Shown: positions 23,996 to 36,252, numbered from the stretch's first letter. The stretch: DNA of 64,000 nucleotides from Trifolium pratense (GCF_020283565.1 NC_060062.1:57434439-57498438); one strand, 5' to 3'. Notes: generated by a model not told the origin, from the letters alone. Program-made: numbers and translations.

Positions 23996-24645
23996 TTGTG
24001 AGATTTTACTTTTGATTTGAGAAAGTTGTGACTGCCATGTCAACTGTTTGTTTATCCTCTTATTGTTTCCTTCACGTGCACGAGGTAATTGATGTGCTTA
24101 AACCTCTTATTGGAGTGATTAGATGGACTAAGTCTCTTGCATTATGATGCATCATCAAATTAATTGAAAAACTACCCTGCCCCTGGTTAAGATTAAGGGG
24201 TTTTATAAATAGAAAGAACACCGACTTCGGGCTCAAAGGGGTTGACTACGGATTATCTCCTTATATCTCCAGTGTTTGGGAGGTGAAACAATGCCTTACA
24301 TCATCAGTTAGGTCTTACTAATAAAAGCATAAGTCAGCAAATTCAGTTATTTTATTTCGTCATCCTCCTCCTAAGTTTGTTAACATACGAGAAGTGAATG
24401 GAAAATCGAGTGATGATATAAGAAGAGAGTGAATATGACAAGATGGATTCCAAAAACGTGCATGTTTATTTTATTAAAAATACTAGTCAAGAGTACAAAT
24501 TTAAAACAAACAATTCTTAGCAAGAAAGAAACTACAACTGACAATAGCAAGCCTAATGACTCTAGGGATGAGCCTCCTTATTGATCCATCGACTTTGAAG
24601 ATGCCCCTTGACATTCTCGGACTTGTCAGAATGAGGGGTGACCAC

Positions 24646-25155
24646 CTACGAATCGACTTCTTCCTTGAAAGACAGCAACTTGCGGTCGATGAGTTCTTGC
24701 ACCTTGTACTTGAAGGCCCTACAGTCCTCGACGTTATGCCCCGGTGACCCAGCATGATAGTCACATCTAGCATTCGCATCAAAATAGGGTGGATATGGCA
24801 GTGCTACTGGGGGAAGAGATCTTGGCTTCACCATCCCCTTTCGGATTAGGTACGACAAGATTTGACCATATGGTATGGGTACCGGATTAAAGTGCACATT
24901 CTTTCCTTTAGAGTTATTTCTAGGTCCAGATTGATTCTTCCATTGGTACCCATTTTGCTGTTGTTGAAACCGGGGAATCACCCATGGTCGCGGTGTCTGA
25001 GGTGCTGTGCAGGCCTGTAGCAGGTCCAATGGGGGGTCATCTTCTCTCCTTAATAGGATTTGTATAACCAAGCTCATTTGGGTCCTCAATTGGTTGACCT
25101 CACCCCTCAACAGCGCTTGACCTTTTTGAAGTTCCTCCGCAATCTCTTGAGACAT
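24646..25155 (-). pseudogene. Shortened Ogre-type gag, outer element
   Basis: A 169-codon frame. It starts MSQEIAEELQKGQALLRGEV (heptad-like, predicted helical), passes a Q/P-rich linker, then reaches PIPYGQILSYLIRKGMV, and ends with the Ogre/Tat gag C-terminal signature CDYHAGSPGHNVEDCRAFK followed by VQELIDRKLLSF. The CX2HX4HX4C-like spacing is the nucleocapsid motif of this lineage. Full Ogre gag proteins are several hundred residues longer; the capsid part is missing here. The frame ends at a stop soon after the motif and no protease follows. The inner element has the same deletion, so the shortened form predates both insertions. It could still act as an RNA-binding protein or be a relic. 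Confidence 0.75.
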
Positions 25156-25909
25156 GCTTCAAATTTGCTTCGAGTATCGGGGAAACTGCTAGCGGAATTA
25201 TGGTCGGGTGAGGATGAAGGTGTGAGATAGATGAACTTCATGTTTTGGGAATGTAGGTGTATGTATGCAAATGCATGAGAATGCATGGATATGCAATTTT
25301 TTTTATTTTTTTTTCTTAGGTATGCAAAAAATATTTTGATAACATGTCATGATGAGACAAAAGAAGGTTAAGGTGTGACCCAAAGGTCCAATTTGTAGGG
25401 TGATTGGAAATTGTTTACATAGCCTAAATAGGGGGTTCCCTACAATAGGCCGATTCTAAATCTTTACTACCCAAACCCCTCACATGTAGGTTCTAGGGTT
25501 TTTTGTTCAAGGGCGAACGCCGAGGTCGCGGCCCTCATTCAGGATTTCCCCACGAGATTGGGCTAGCCAATTTGAAGGGTGTCCCTTAAATGGAGTTATT
25601 GGGTTCTATACAAGGTCCCTAGAGTCATCGACCATGTCCAAAATTCCGCCAAGAGGATGGGCTAGCCAATTCCAGACGGACTTTTTGAACAAATCTACTC
25701 TAGGCGGAGTTTTCGCATATCACCGATTGAGATGTACATCCCATGGGCCCATACTACTTACTCCTTACTTAACTTAAGTTTTTTCTCAAGCTCGGGTGTA
25801 GAGCTTTTCTCAAACAACAAATCATAACCCACAATTGATATATATACAACATAAATAAATGAAATTAAAACAAATAAAGCATAAAAGCAAGACCAAATGG
25901 AAAATAATG
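25156..25909 (-). other. Outer element 5' leader, downstream part
   Basis: Leader between primer site and gag, interrupted at 25909 by the inner element (TSD TAATG at 25905-25909). The remaining leader and the primer site lie at 36253-36354. No gene is visible. Confidence 0.7.
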
Positions 25910-28019
25910 TGAAGCGGGTGAAAAAATGCGCGGGCGTAAAACGCTCGCTTAGACAGTAAAGTCGCCACCGAACTTTATTTATTCCCGAAGGAAAAGGAAA
26001 ATATCGATAAAACCTTGAAAGAGAGGAAAGATGGTTGTCGCAACCATTTCCGAGTTCGGGAATCGATTATGCGAGGGGAAGGTATCAGCACCCCTCACAT
26101 CCGTTGTACTCAACGGGAACCTTCTCGTTAATTTTAGGGTTAAAAGAGTGTTTTAATTTATTTGCTTGCTTTTTTTTTTTTATTAATTATCAAAGTTATT
26201 TACAAGAGGGAAAAAAATTAGTTTTTTATTAATGTGCTTGACAAGATGTGGAATCTTGCTCCTACGTATCCCCGAGTGCAATGGAGGAATCAAAGCTACA
26301 CGCAGTTCTTTGGTAGAAAATGATTGTTGGTTGGTTGATTTTATTTATGGAAAAAATGTTGGCCGCGCTTGGGCGAAAAATATTTGTTTGATTTTAAGAA
26401 GACGGACTCGCACTTGGGCGATGATATCCGCTCGAGAAAAAATAATTGAGCGCACACGGGCGTGAAAATAATGTTTGATGGGTTGATATTGATTTTATTG
26501 TTTTTTAAGAGAAAGACGATTATCCGGACTACGAGTCATACGTCAAGAGTCCAGAAAACCGGGAAGTGGGGTAGTCTTACGTCAATCCACTCCTTTTTCA
26601 TTCGTTTAGTATTTTTATTATGTTTTTATTACTTTTATTTTTGGTTTGAATTCAGAAAATAAAATAAATAAAATAAAATAAATAATATTCACAGGGGATG
26701 CAGAAGTAAGCAGGCGGGGTGCATATAGTAACAGCAGTTAAGGCCCGACAGAGAAGAGCCCAAATCTTCTTTTGTGATCCCGTGGGGCATTCCCAGTAGA
26801 GAGCACCATAAGGGAACAGATCAAGACCAATTGATTAAAATCAACGGCCCTGATCTGATCACTATATGGCCAACGTGATGTTGACACGTGGCGGATCACA
26901 ACAAATAAAGTAAAAAGAAAATAAACATATCAGATTACAACAAACACGCTCGTGAGATGAGAATGAAAGGGAGCAAACCGAGAGAGCCAAAGAGTGGAGG
27001 TCCGACGACGATTCCGGTAGCGCGCGACGGTGAGGAATCCAGCGGCGGTTCCGGCCACGTGCGATGGTGGAGGAATTCGGATTTGCGGCTACGGCGGTGG
27101 CTCGGCGATTCCCGCAAAGGCTGTGATCTTCTTCCTCTTTCTTTCTCCTGTTTCGATCAGTTTCTGCTTCTTTTCTTCTTGTTCGTTCTTTCTCAGTTTT
27201 ATTTCTTTTTGCCTCTCTGTTCTGGTGTTTTGGTTTTGGGTTAGAAGTTAGTGGTTTGATTTGTGATGGTTTTGTAGGGTGGTGGTTTGTGATGATTTAT
27301 GAATGAAATGGGTGGTGGTTATTGTTGTGATGTTGTTGATGAAGGTTGTTATTATAGTGATTAAGATTGTTATGAGCGAAGTGAATTGAGATGGAGGTGG
27401 TGATGTGTTTATTGTGGTGGTTTATGGTGTTGGTTATTTGTTAATGGTGGTGATATTGTTTGAAACTCAAAAACAGGGAATGGGAAATACGCAGCACTGT
27501 GTGTTGTTTTTTTTTGGTGTGATTTTTGGTTATCCCCATTCTTCTTTGCGTGAAACTCCTCCCTTTTCTATCTCTTGCTTCACTGATTTATTCAAGGATT
27601 AAGGTTTGAGAATTGAATTTGATTGCCCTATTTGCAGAAGAGATTGTTCAACCTTAATTGTGATGATTTGGAATTGATGTAGGAATTGATTTTGTTCTCT
27701 TTAATTTGGAAAGAAAATTAAAACCAAAAACTTGAAAAATGGGAGGGATTAGCACGCTAAAATTGATGAAGGAATTGATTTTGTTCTCTTTAATTCTTGC
27801 CTTTTCTGTGATTTTTTGACAAAAATAATAATAGTAAAAATAGCTAAAATAATAAAAATATGCAAAATTAACAAAGGTGGGATTTGAACCAATGACCTTG
27901 CACTCAAAACTTCTTAACAATCCTCCTTACTACCAAATTGACTAATTCACATATTTAAGAAAAATTGCGATACAAAATCCTATATGACAAACAGAATGGG
28001 CAAAATTTAGGGTACGACA
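25910..28019 (-). repeat. 3' LTR of the inner Ogre-like element
   Basis: 2,110 bp; differs from 34132-36252 by about 20 substitutions and an insertion of about 14 bp in a GGCGGTG repeat near 35325 (about 1% by eye). It includes a GC-rich plus-strand frame at 26957-27244 that is probably not a gene. A tRNA-like A/B box pair lies at 27880-27935 (minus). Confidence 0.9.
27880..27935 (-). promoter_or_regulatory. tRNA-like A and B boxes in the Ogre-like LTR
   Basis: On the minus strand TGGTAGTAAGGAGG (A-box-like) precedes GGTTCAAATCC (B box) by 31 nt, about 90-140 bp from the LTR start. The same arrangement occurs at 36111-36166. Whether Pol III is recruited is unknown; it may be a SINE relic fixed in the LTR. 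Confidence 0.4.
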
Positions 28020-28035
28020 GCTGCCCCTATTTAAT
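28020..28035 (-). other. Polypurine tract, inner Ogre-like element
   Basis: Minus-strand ATTAAATAGGGGCAGC directly before the 3' LTR start. Confidence 0.8.
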
Positions 28036-28199
28036 TATTTTTCACTCGAGGTCATGGTTGACGAGAGTCTTCATGTACTCGTGGGGAAGATAATTAAATA
28101 CAAAAGGACCCCAAAATTTGTCCATGGATGAAAATTGTCAGCGGTGATAGGACTCTAAACTGCCAGCGGAGTTGAGACTCTACGTTGTTATCCAGACAA

Positions 28200-29660
28200 G
28201 GAGAAGACTCGAATTTACAAAATATGGATGGGACTCAGAAAATGCTAAATAGGGCGGAACTCTGAAAATCTCAAATAAAGATGGGACTCCGAAAAAACCA
28301 AATAGGGTGGGACTCTGAAAAAACCAAATAGTGTGGGCCTCCGAAAATATCAAATAGGATGGGACTCCGAAAAAAAACCAAATAGTGTGGGCCTCCGAAA
28401 AAACCAAATAGTGTGGGCCTCCTAAAATATCAAATAGGATGGAACTGCGAAATATGGATGGGACTTCGAAAATATCAAATAGGATGGGACTCCGAAAAAA
28501 CCAAATAGTGTGGGCCTCCGAAACAAACCAAATAGTGTGGGCCTCCGAGAAAAAAAACTAAATAGTGTGGGCCTCCGAAACAAACCAAATAGTGTGGGCC
28601 TCCGAGAAAAAAAACTAAATAGTGTGGACCTCCAAAAATTTCAAATGTGGATGGGACTCCGAAAAATATCAATTAGGGTAGAATTTTGAAATAGTCAACT
28701 AGCGTATGACTCTAAAATTCCAAATAGGGTAGGATTCTACAATTCAACATAGGGTAGGACTCTAAAATTCCAATTAGGGTAGGACTCCAAGATTCCAAAT
28801 AGGGCGGGACTCTGAAAAAACCAAATAGGGTAGGATTCTGAAAATTCAACGTAGGGTAGGACTCTAAAATTCGACATAGGGTAGGATTCCGCAACTCTCG
28901 AATTGGGTAGGACTTTGGTTTGCCATATATGATCGGACTTTTGATTTGCCGTATAGGATCGAACTTGATTTGTTTGCCGCATAAGATCAGACTTTTGGTT
29001 TTGGAAAATGCCAGCGAAGAATGGACTTTTGGTTTTCAGACTTTAGGGTGGGACTCTGAAAAAACCAAATAGTGTGGGCCTCCGAAAATATCAAATAGGA
29101 TGGGACTCCGAAAAAAAACCAAATAGTGTGGGCCTCCGAAAAAACCAAATAGTGCGGGCCTCCGAAAATATCAAATAGGATGGAACTGCGAAATATGGAT
29201 GGGACTTCGAAAATATCAAATAGGATGGGACTCCGAAAAAACCAAATAGTGTGGGCCTCCGAAACAAACCAAATAGTGTGGGCCTCCGAAAAAACTAAAT
29301 AGTATGGGCCTCCGAAAAAACCAAATAGTGTGGGCCTCCGAAAATATCAAATAGGGTGGGCCTCCGAAAAAAACCAAATAGTGTAGGCCTCCGAAAATTT
29401 CAAATATGGATGGGACTCCGAAAAAATCAAATAGTGTGGGCCTCCGAAAAAACCAAATAGTGTGGCCTCCGAAAATTTCAAATAAGGATGGGACTCCAAA
29501 ATAAACCAAATAGTGTGGGACTCCGAAAAAACAAAATAGTGTGGGACTCCGAAAAAACCAAATAGTGTGGGCCTCCGAAAATTTCAAATATGGATGGGAC
29601 TCCGAAAATATCAAATAGGATGAGAATCCGAAAAAACCAAATAGTGTGGGCCTCCGAAAA
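28200..29660. repeat. Tandem repeat field in the inner Ogre-like 3' region
   Basis: Short units containing TGTGGGCCTCCGAAAAAACC and AAATATCAAATAGGATGG. The block 28630-29040 is nearly identical to 20259-20660 and 21000-21400 of the outer element, so the two arrays share a long common segment. Confidence 0.9.
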
Positions 29661-29662
29661 AA

Positions 29663-30265
29663 ATAAATATGGTAAATAGATCTTTGCAGACTCGAGCGTC
29701 ATCGCCATGATCGAGAAAATAAGCAGATTCGAGCATCATCGCTTATATTGAAAAAGTAAACAGATCTTCGCAGACTCGGGCGTCATTGCTATGATCGAGA
29801 AAATAAGCAGATTCGAGTATCATCGCTTATATTGAAAAAGTAAACAGATCTTCGCAGACTCGGGCGTCATCGCTATGATCGGGGGATAAGTCGTCGCCTC
29901 GGTGGGTGCTTAGACTAAAGGATAAACAGATCGTCACCTCAGAGGTGCTTAGATCGAAAGACAAGTCGTCGCCTCGGGGGGTGCTTAGACTAAAAGATAA
30001 ATAGATCGTCACCTCGAAGGTGCTTAGATCTCAAAGACAAGTCGTCGCCTCGGCGGGTGCTTAGACTAAAAGATAAATAGATCGTCACCTCGAAGGTGCT
30101 TAGATCTCAAAGACAAGTCGTCGCCTCGGGGGGTGCTTAGACTAAAAGATAAATAGATCGTCACCTCGAAGGTGCTTAGATCTTAAAGACAAGTCGTCGC
30201 CTCGGGGGGTGCTTAGACTAAGGGATAAACAGATCATCGCCTCGGGGGGTGCTTAGATCCTAAAG
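29663..30265. repeat. 84-bp and 78-bp tandem repeats unique to the inner element
   Basis: 29663-29880: a unit of about 84 bp with GCAGACTCGGGCGTCATCGC and TTATATTGAAAAAGTAAACA. 29880-30265: a unit of about 78 bp with AAGTCGTCGCCTCGG and ATAGATCGTCACCTCGAAGG, about five copies. Neither occurs in the outer element, which has other arrays in the same place. Confidence 0.85.
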
Positions 30266-30979
30266 AGAAGTTGATTTGATCGAGGTGATGGCTTTAGCAG
30301 AAAGTGAACAGTCACACAAGATCTCCACATATGCTATGTATGCATGATTTGCATGTTTGTCTATGCATGATGATTTTTGGTGTACTAATGCATGATGAAT
30401 TTTTTGCTTGGTTGCATGATATGTCTGTATGCTATGTGAAATGCAAATAAAGACGGAGCTTTGGGGATTTCGATGATCATTGAGCCTTGAGGATAGCAAT
30501 GAAAATTGGGCTTTTGGGTGAAAGTAGTTCTACTTTTATTGAAAAATTTGGAGGTCTTGAAATGCAAGCATGATGCCAAATGCATGAATGATATGTTAAG
30601 ACATGTCATAATGGATGCAATTTGATGCATTATTCGATGCTAGAGAAATTTAAGCTCGACTCATAAAAGATAATGGATGCAGTATGATGCATGATTTGAT
30701 TCTAGAGTAATGTAAGTATGAATGATGCAAGATGCATGGTTATGAATTGAATGTTTTGAAAAGTTTCCCCATGGTGGGGAATGAATGGGTTGAGAAGGGG
30801 TTTTTTTTTTTTTGCTAGCATAATTCCCCGACACTCGTGTTGAACTCAATGATTGTTGATGCACGACCAAGTTTAGTTGAGCAGCTTGAAAGTATGGAGA
30901 GGAATTGCCCCTGTTGTAGCTCATTTTGCCCTTTTTTGTTTTTCTCTTTATATATATATTTTTTAAAACATCCCTAACT
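30266..30979 (-). other. Non-coding 3' region, inner element
   Basis: TGCATGAT-rich sequence homologous to 22080-22844. No gene is visible. Confidence 0.6.
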
Positions 30980-32095
30980 TTTGCCTGGACTGCTCTTTCG
31001 AGTTTTCAGTCCACCGGGAGAATATTTCCTTTTTTTGTGCCCCTAATTTTTGCCTGGACCGCCTTTTCAGGTTTTCGATCCACCGGGACGCTCTCTATTG
31101 CCTAAGTCGCCCTTTTGGGTTTTCGACTTAGCGAGCATTTTTTTTTACATCTCTTTTTCTTTAGGCCTTTTATTTTGGCTGCGTCAAACTGTGAGCGAAG
31201 ACTCTTCTTCATCCTTGGGGTGATAAACACATGTTGCCCCAGTATTTGAATCCTTGAAAGGCATGCCCCAGATTAAATCGTTGACCCAGACTGCCCCCAA
31301 TACTTGATGTTGAAAAGTGTGCCCTTGATTGATTGGCGCTTTGAAGGTTTGATCCATCCTTAGAAACATTTTGGCCTCAAAATTTTCGGATAATCTGCCC
31401 CTTGATTATAAGGATGTACTCTTGATTAGCAGGACCCCTAGGTGATTTGCCCCTTGTTAGGAGTGCCTTGAAATAATTCACCTTTTGATCAGACCCTTGT
31501 AGAAATCTCCTCGATGTCAAGTATTGATTTGTTTCTTTTGAAAAGTAGTTCTAATGCAACGCACATGCAAGTTTTTGAAATCGGAGAAAGTTACAAGGAA
31601 CATGTATGATATTCAGAAGTGATAGAAAGAAAATGATTAGCGATTTTTCACAAACATGAGGAGTCAGTTTAACAACAATTTTGCTGAATATGCTTTCATA
31701 GTTAACCTAGCTTCAATTAGGTCTTTTGAGGGTTATAACGTGGTCTGGTTCACGGTTTTTGAAAAAATGATTATAAGGCTCAAAAATTTGATTTTAACCC
31801 ACCCGTTCTCCTTTGATGTCCTCCATTCTAAAATTCAATTAACTCAATGGATGCATTCAGTTGGAAAGAGAATTTTGGTAGCTGTGATGACCGAGGTAGA
31901 TACAATGGTCGAGGCACGGATAAAGTTTTTGAGGTGACAATCACTTTTTTTTACAAGCTTGTTCCAGTTTTTTTTTTTTTGCTTTTAATCCCTTACTTTT
32001 GCATGGATCATTTCTTTTGAATTTGCGGTCCATCGGGATGCCCTGATTTTTGCCTAAGTCTCTTTTCAATTTTCTTTTTTACTTAGCAGGCTCTT
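30980..32095 (-). other. Cluster of co-varying stem-loops, inner element
   Basis: Counterpart of 22845-23995. H1 30986-31013 pairs TGGACT with AGTCCA around CTC/GAG, one base pair longer than in the outer copy because C is replaced by T. H2 and H3 are conserved at about 31056-31132. H4 at about 32004-32032 pairs TGGATC with GGTCCA (one G-T pair) around TTC/GAA, where the outer copy pairs GACCAT with ATGGTC. The stem sequence changed but pairing was kept. Confidence 0.6.
31656..31937 (+). CDS. Antisense open reading frame inside the inner Ogre-like element (hypothetical)
   Basis: A 93-codon plus-strand frame, opposite to the element's own direction, from ATGAGGAGTCAG. The matching outer region (23530-23810) is alignable from the same ATG but is broken by a frameshift near 23630 and a TAA. 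I recognise no domain. It lies between two stem-loop groups. Extra reading frames, sometimes antisense, are known in Tat-lineage elements, but conservation here may simply reflect shared ancestry. Confidence 0.25.
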   Translation: MRSQFNNNFAEYAFIVNLASIRSFEGYNVVWFTVFEKMIIRLKNLILTHPFSFDVLHSKIQLTQWMHSVGKRILVAVMTEVDTMVEARIKFLR

Positions 32096-32809
32096 TTTTA
32101 TTTTTTGGAACAACTCTGGTGAGATTTGCTTTAGATTCAGGAAGCTTATGATTGTCATATCAACCATTATGAGTTTTATCTTCTCATTAATTTTTCTATG
32201 TCAAATGATGTGTACGAGAAAGATAACATGCTTCAACCTCTTGGTGGAGTGATTAGATGGATCGATTCTCTTACATTAGGATGTACCATTGAATTAATTG
32301 AAGAACTACCCTGCCCCCGGATAAGATTTAAGGGTTTTTATAAATAGAAAGAACACCAACTTCAGGCTCAAAGGGGTTATCTACGGATTATCTCCTTATA
32401 TCTCCGGTGTTTGGGAAGGTGAAACAATGCCTTACATCATCAGTTCGGTCTTACTAATAAAAGCACATGTCAGCAAATTCAGTTATTTTATTTCGTCATC
32501 CTCCCCCAAGTTTGTTAACATGAGAAAAGTGGAATGAAAAAATGGGAGATAGCATAAGAAGAGAGTGGATATGAAAGAATGGATTTCAAAAACATACATG
32601 TTAATTTCATTAAAAATACTAATCAAAAGGTACAATTTAGGAATCAAACAATACTTAGCAAGAAATTATAACTGGAAATGCAAAGTCTAGTGACCCTATG
32701 GATGAGCCTCCTTATTGATTCGACAACTTTGAAGATGCCCCTTGACATTCTTGTACTTAACCGGGTAAAGGGGTGACCATTTAAGAGCGAGATTCCTTCT
32801 TGAAAGACA

Positions 32810-33347
32810 ACAACTTGCGGTCGATGAGTTCTTACACCTTGTACTTGAAGGCCCTACAGTCCTCGACGCTGTGCCCCGGTGCCCCAGCATGATAGTCACA
32901 TCTAACGTTTATATCAAAACCAGGCGGGTATGGTGGTTTTATAGCGGGAAGAGGTCTTGGCTCAACCAGTCCTTTTTGTATTAAGTACGGCAAGATTTGA
33001 TCATACAGCACAGGTATACGATCAAAGTGCATCTGATTAAAGGGCACATTCTTTCTTTCAAGACTTTGTTGATTCTTTTATTGGTACCCGCTTTGATGTT
33101 GCTGATGATTTTGTCGAGGCCTCGCCAATGGCTGCTGAGGTAGAGGCGCAAGACATGCTTGTTGTGGGTGTGGGGGAACCACCCATGGTTTCAGCGCTGG
33201 GAAGGCTTGTGACTGGTACAATAAAGGGTTGTCTTCCTTCCCTAACAGGATTTGTATGATCAAGTTCATTTGAGGGTTCAACCGATTGACTTCTTCTTTC
33301 AACAGTTCTTGACCTTTTTGGAGTTCTTCCATAGTCTCTTGAGACAT
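32810..33347 (-). pseudogene. Shortened Ogre-type gag, inner element, frameshifted
   Basis: The N-terminal part (33078-33347) starts MSQETMEELQKGQELLKEEV, then a long P/Q-rich linker. The C-terminal part (32832-33047) carries CDYHAGAPGHSVEDCRAFKY. The two lie in different frames, separated near 33060-33080, so the gag is broken. It shows the same missing capsid region as the outer copy (24646-25155). No protease or polymerase follows. Confidence 0.75.
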
Positions 33348-33360
33348 ACTTCAAGTTCAC

Positions 33361-34111
33361 TTCGAGTATCGAGAAACCTGCTAGCGGAATTACGATCGAA
33401 GGAGGATGAATGTGTAAGATAGATGAACTTCATGTTTTGAAAATGTAGGTGCATGTATGCAAATGCATGAGAATGCATGGATATGCAAAAAAAAAAAATT
33501 CTTAGGTATGCAAAAAGATTTTGATGGTATGATGCAATGAGACCAAAGAAGGTCAGGGTGTGTCCCAAATGACAAGTTGATAGGGTGATTGGAAATTGAC
33601 AATACATAACCTAAATAAGGGGCTCCCTACAACAGGCCGGTTCTAAATGTTTACTACCAAATCGCCTCACATGTAGGTTCTAAGGTTTAATATGGGTCCT
33701 AAACAAAGGTTCCTAAAAGCATGTTTCAGGTTCTAGACCGGTGAAAAGGTCCCTAGAGTCACGGACCCAACAGGAAGACATTGCCGCCATTGCAAATACT
33801 CGCAAGACAACAACACCTTCAAGAGAATCTACTCTAGGCGGGGTCTTCTTGCCAGTCCTACGAGCCATACGTCAAGAGGACCAACATTACGCAACCACCA
33901 TCTTATCTTAGGTTTTTTCTCAAAGCTCGGGTATAGAGCTTCCTTCAAGTATTACCCCACCCCACAATTGATATATAGAAATAGATAAAATAAAGCAATA
34001 TAAAGCATACAAAAGCAAGAACAAAACGAAAGTAAAACACAGAAAAAGCAGGAAAACAAACACAAAACACTCAACCCTAAAACTAACAAGAATAGGCTTG
34101 ACCCTCTTCAT
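33361..34111 (-). other. 5' leader of the inner Ogre-like element
   Basis: Non-coding stretch between primer site and gag, homologous to 25156-25860. No gene is visible. Confidence 0.7.
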
Positions 34112-34129
34112 TCCCCAGTGAAGTCGCCA
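34112..34129 (-). other. Primer binding site, inner element (tRNA-Arg type)
   Basis: Minus-strand TGGCGACTTCACTGGGGA, two bases from the 5' LTR end. Confidence 0.85.
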
Positions 34130-34131
34130 GC

Positions 34132-36252
34132 TGAAGCGGGTGAAAAAATGCGCGGCCGTAAAACGCTCGCTTAGACAGTAAAGTCGCCACCGAACTTTAT
34201 TTATTCCCGAAGGAAAAGGAAAATATCGATAAAACCTTGAAAGAGAGGAAAGATGGTTGTCGCAACCATTTCCGAGTTCGGGAATCGATTATGCGAGGGG
34301 AAGGTATCAGCACCCCTCACATCCGGTGTACTCAACGGGAACCTTCTCGTTATTTTTAGGGTTAAAAGAGTGTTTTAATTTATTTGCTTGCTTTTTTTTT
34401 TATTAATTATCAAAGTTATTTACAAGAGGGAAAAAAATTAGTCTTTTATTAATGTGCTTGACAAGATGTGGAATCTTGCTCCTACGTATCCCCGAGTGCA
34501 ATGGAGGAATCAAAGCTACACGCAGTTCTTTGGTAGAAAATGATTGTTGGTTGGTTGATTTTATTTATGGAAAAAATGTTGGCCGCGCTTGGGCGAAAAA
34601 TATTTGTTTGATTTTAAGAAGACGGACTCGCACTTGGGCGATGATATCCGCTCGAGAAAAAATAATTGAGCGCACGGGCGTGAAAATAATGTTTGATGGG
34701 TTGAAATTGATTTTATTGTTATTTAAGAGAATGACGATTATCCGGACTACGAGTCATACATCAAGAGTCCTGATAACCGGGAAGTGGGGTAGTCATACGT
34801 CAATCCACTCCTTTTTCATTCGTTTAGTATTTTTATTATGTTTTTCTTACTTTTATTTTTGGTTTGAATTCAGAAAATTAAATAAATAAAATAAAATAAA
34901 TAATATTCACAGGGGATGCAGAAGTAAGCAGGCGGGGTGCATATAGTAACAGCAGTTAAGGCCCGACAGAGAAGAGCCCAAATCTTCTTTTGTGATCCCG
35001 TGGGGCATTCCCAGTAGAGAGCACCATAAGGGAACAGATCAAGACCAATTGATTAAAATCAACGGCCCTGATCTGATCACTATATGGCCAACGTGATGTT
35101 GACACGTGGCGGATCACAACAAATAAAGTAAAAAGAAAATAAACATATCAGATTACAACAAACACGCTCGTGAGATGAGAATGAAAGGGAGCAAACCGAG
35201 AGAGCCAAAGAGTGGAGGTCCGACGGCGATTCCGGTAGCGCGCGACGGTGAGGAATCCAGCGGCGGTTCCGGCCACGTGCGATGGTGGAGGAATTCGGAT
35301 TTGCGGCTACGGCGGTGGTGCAGTCCGGCGGTGGCTCGGCGATTCCCGCAAAGGCTGCGATCTTCTTCCTCTTTCTTTCTCCTGTTTCGATCAGTTTCTG
35401 CTTCTTTTCTTCTTGTTCGTTCTTTCTCAGTTTTATTTCTTTTTGCATCTCTGTTCTGGTGTTTTGGTTTTGGGTTAGAAGTTAGTGGTTTGATTTGTGA
35501 TGGTTTTGTAGGGTGGTGGTTTGTGATGATTTATGAATGAAATGGGTGGTGGTTATTGTTGTGATGTTGTTGATGAAGGTTGTTATTATAGTGATTAAGA
35601 TTGTTATGAGCGAAGTGAATTGAGATGGAGGTGGTGATGTGTTTATTGTGGTGGTTTATGGTGTTGGTTATTTGTTAATGGTGGTGATATTGTTTGAAAC
35701 TCAAAAACAGGGAATGGGAAATACGCAGCACTGTGTGTTGTTTTTTTTTGGTGTGATTTTTGGTTATCCCCATTCTTCTTTGCGTGAAACTCCTCCCTTT
35801 TCTATCTCTTGCTTCACTGATTTATTCAAGGATTAAGGTTTGAGAATTGAATTTGATTGCCCTATTTTCAGAAGAGATTGTTCAACCTTAATTGTGATGA
35901 TTTGGATTGATGTAGGAATTGATTTTGTTCTCTTTAATTTGGAAAGAAAATTAAAACCAAAAACTTGAAAAATGGGAGGGATTAGCACGCTAAAATTGAT
36001 GAAGGAATTGATTTTGATCTCTTTAATTCTTGCCTTTTCTGTGATTTTTTGACAAAAATAATAATAGTAAAAATAGCTAAAATAATAAAAATATGCAAAA
36101 TTAACTAAGGTGGGATTTGAACCAATGACCTTGCACTCAAAACTTCTTAACAATCCACCTTACTACCAAATTGACTAATTCACATATTTAAGAAAAATTG
36201 CGATACAAAATCCTATATGACAAACAGAATGGGCAAAATTTTGGGTACGACA
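34132..36252 (-). repeat. 5' LTR of the inner Ogre-like element
   Basis: 2,121 bp, about 1% different from 25910-28019. Confidence 0.9.

Larger units (their letters stand above)
25910..36252 (-). mobile_element. Inner Ogre-like LTR element, gag-only
   Basis: 10,343 bp flanked by TAATG (25905-25909 and 36253-36257) inside the leader of the outer element. The minus-strand 5' LTR is 34132-36252 and the 3' LTR 25910-28019; ends are TGTCGTACCC and CCCGCTTCA. Primer site at 34112-34129. It has the same plan as the outer element: shortened gag (32810-33347), stem-loops (30980-32095), tandem repeats beside the 3' LTR (28200-30265), and no pol. Confidence 0.9.

Noticed and set aside
26957..27244. GC-rich frame starting MRMKGSKPREPKSGG, also at 35175-35540
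   Set aside because: It lies on the antisense strand of an Ogre-like LTR and appears in both LTRs; no domain is recognised and it changes frame through a GGCGGTG length difference.
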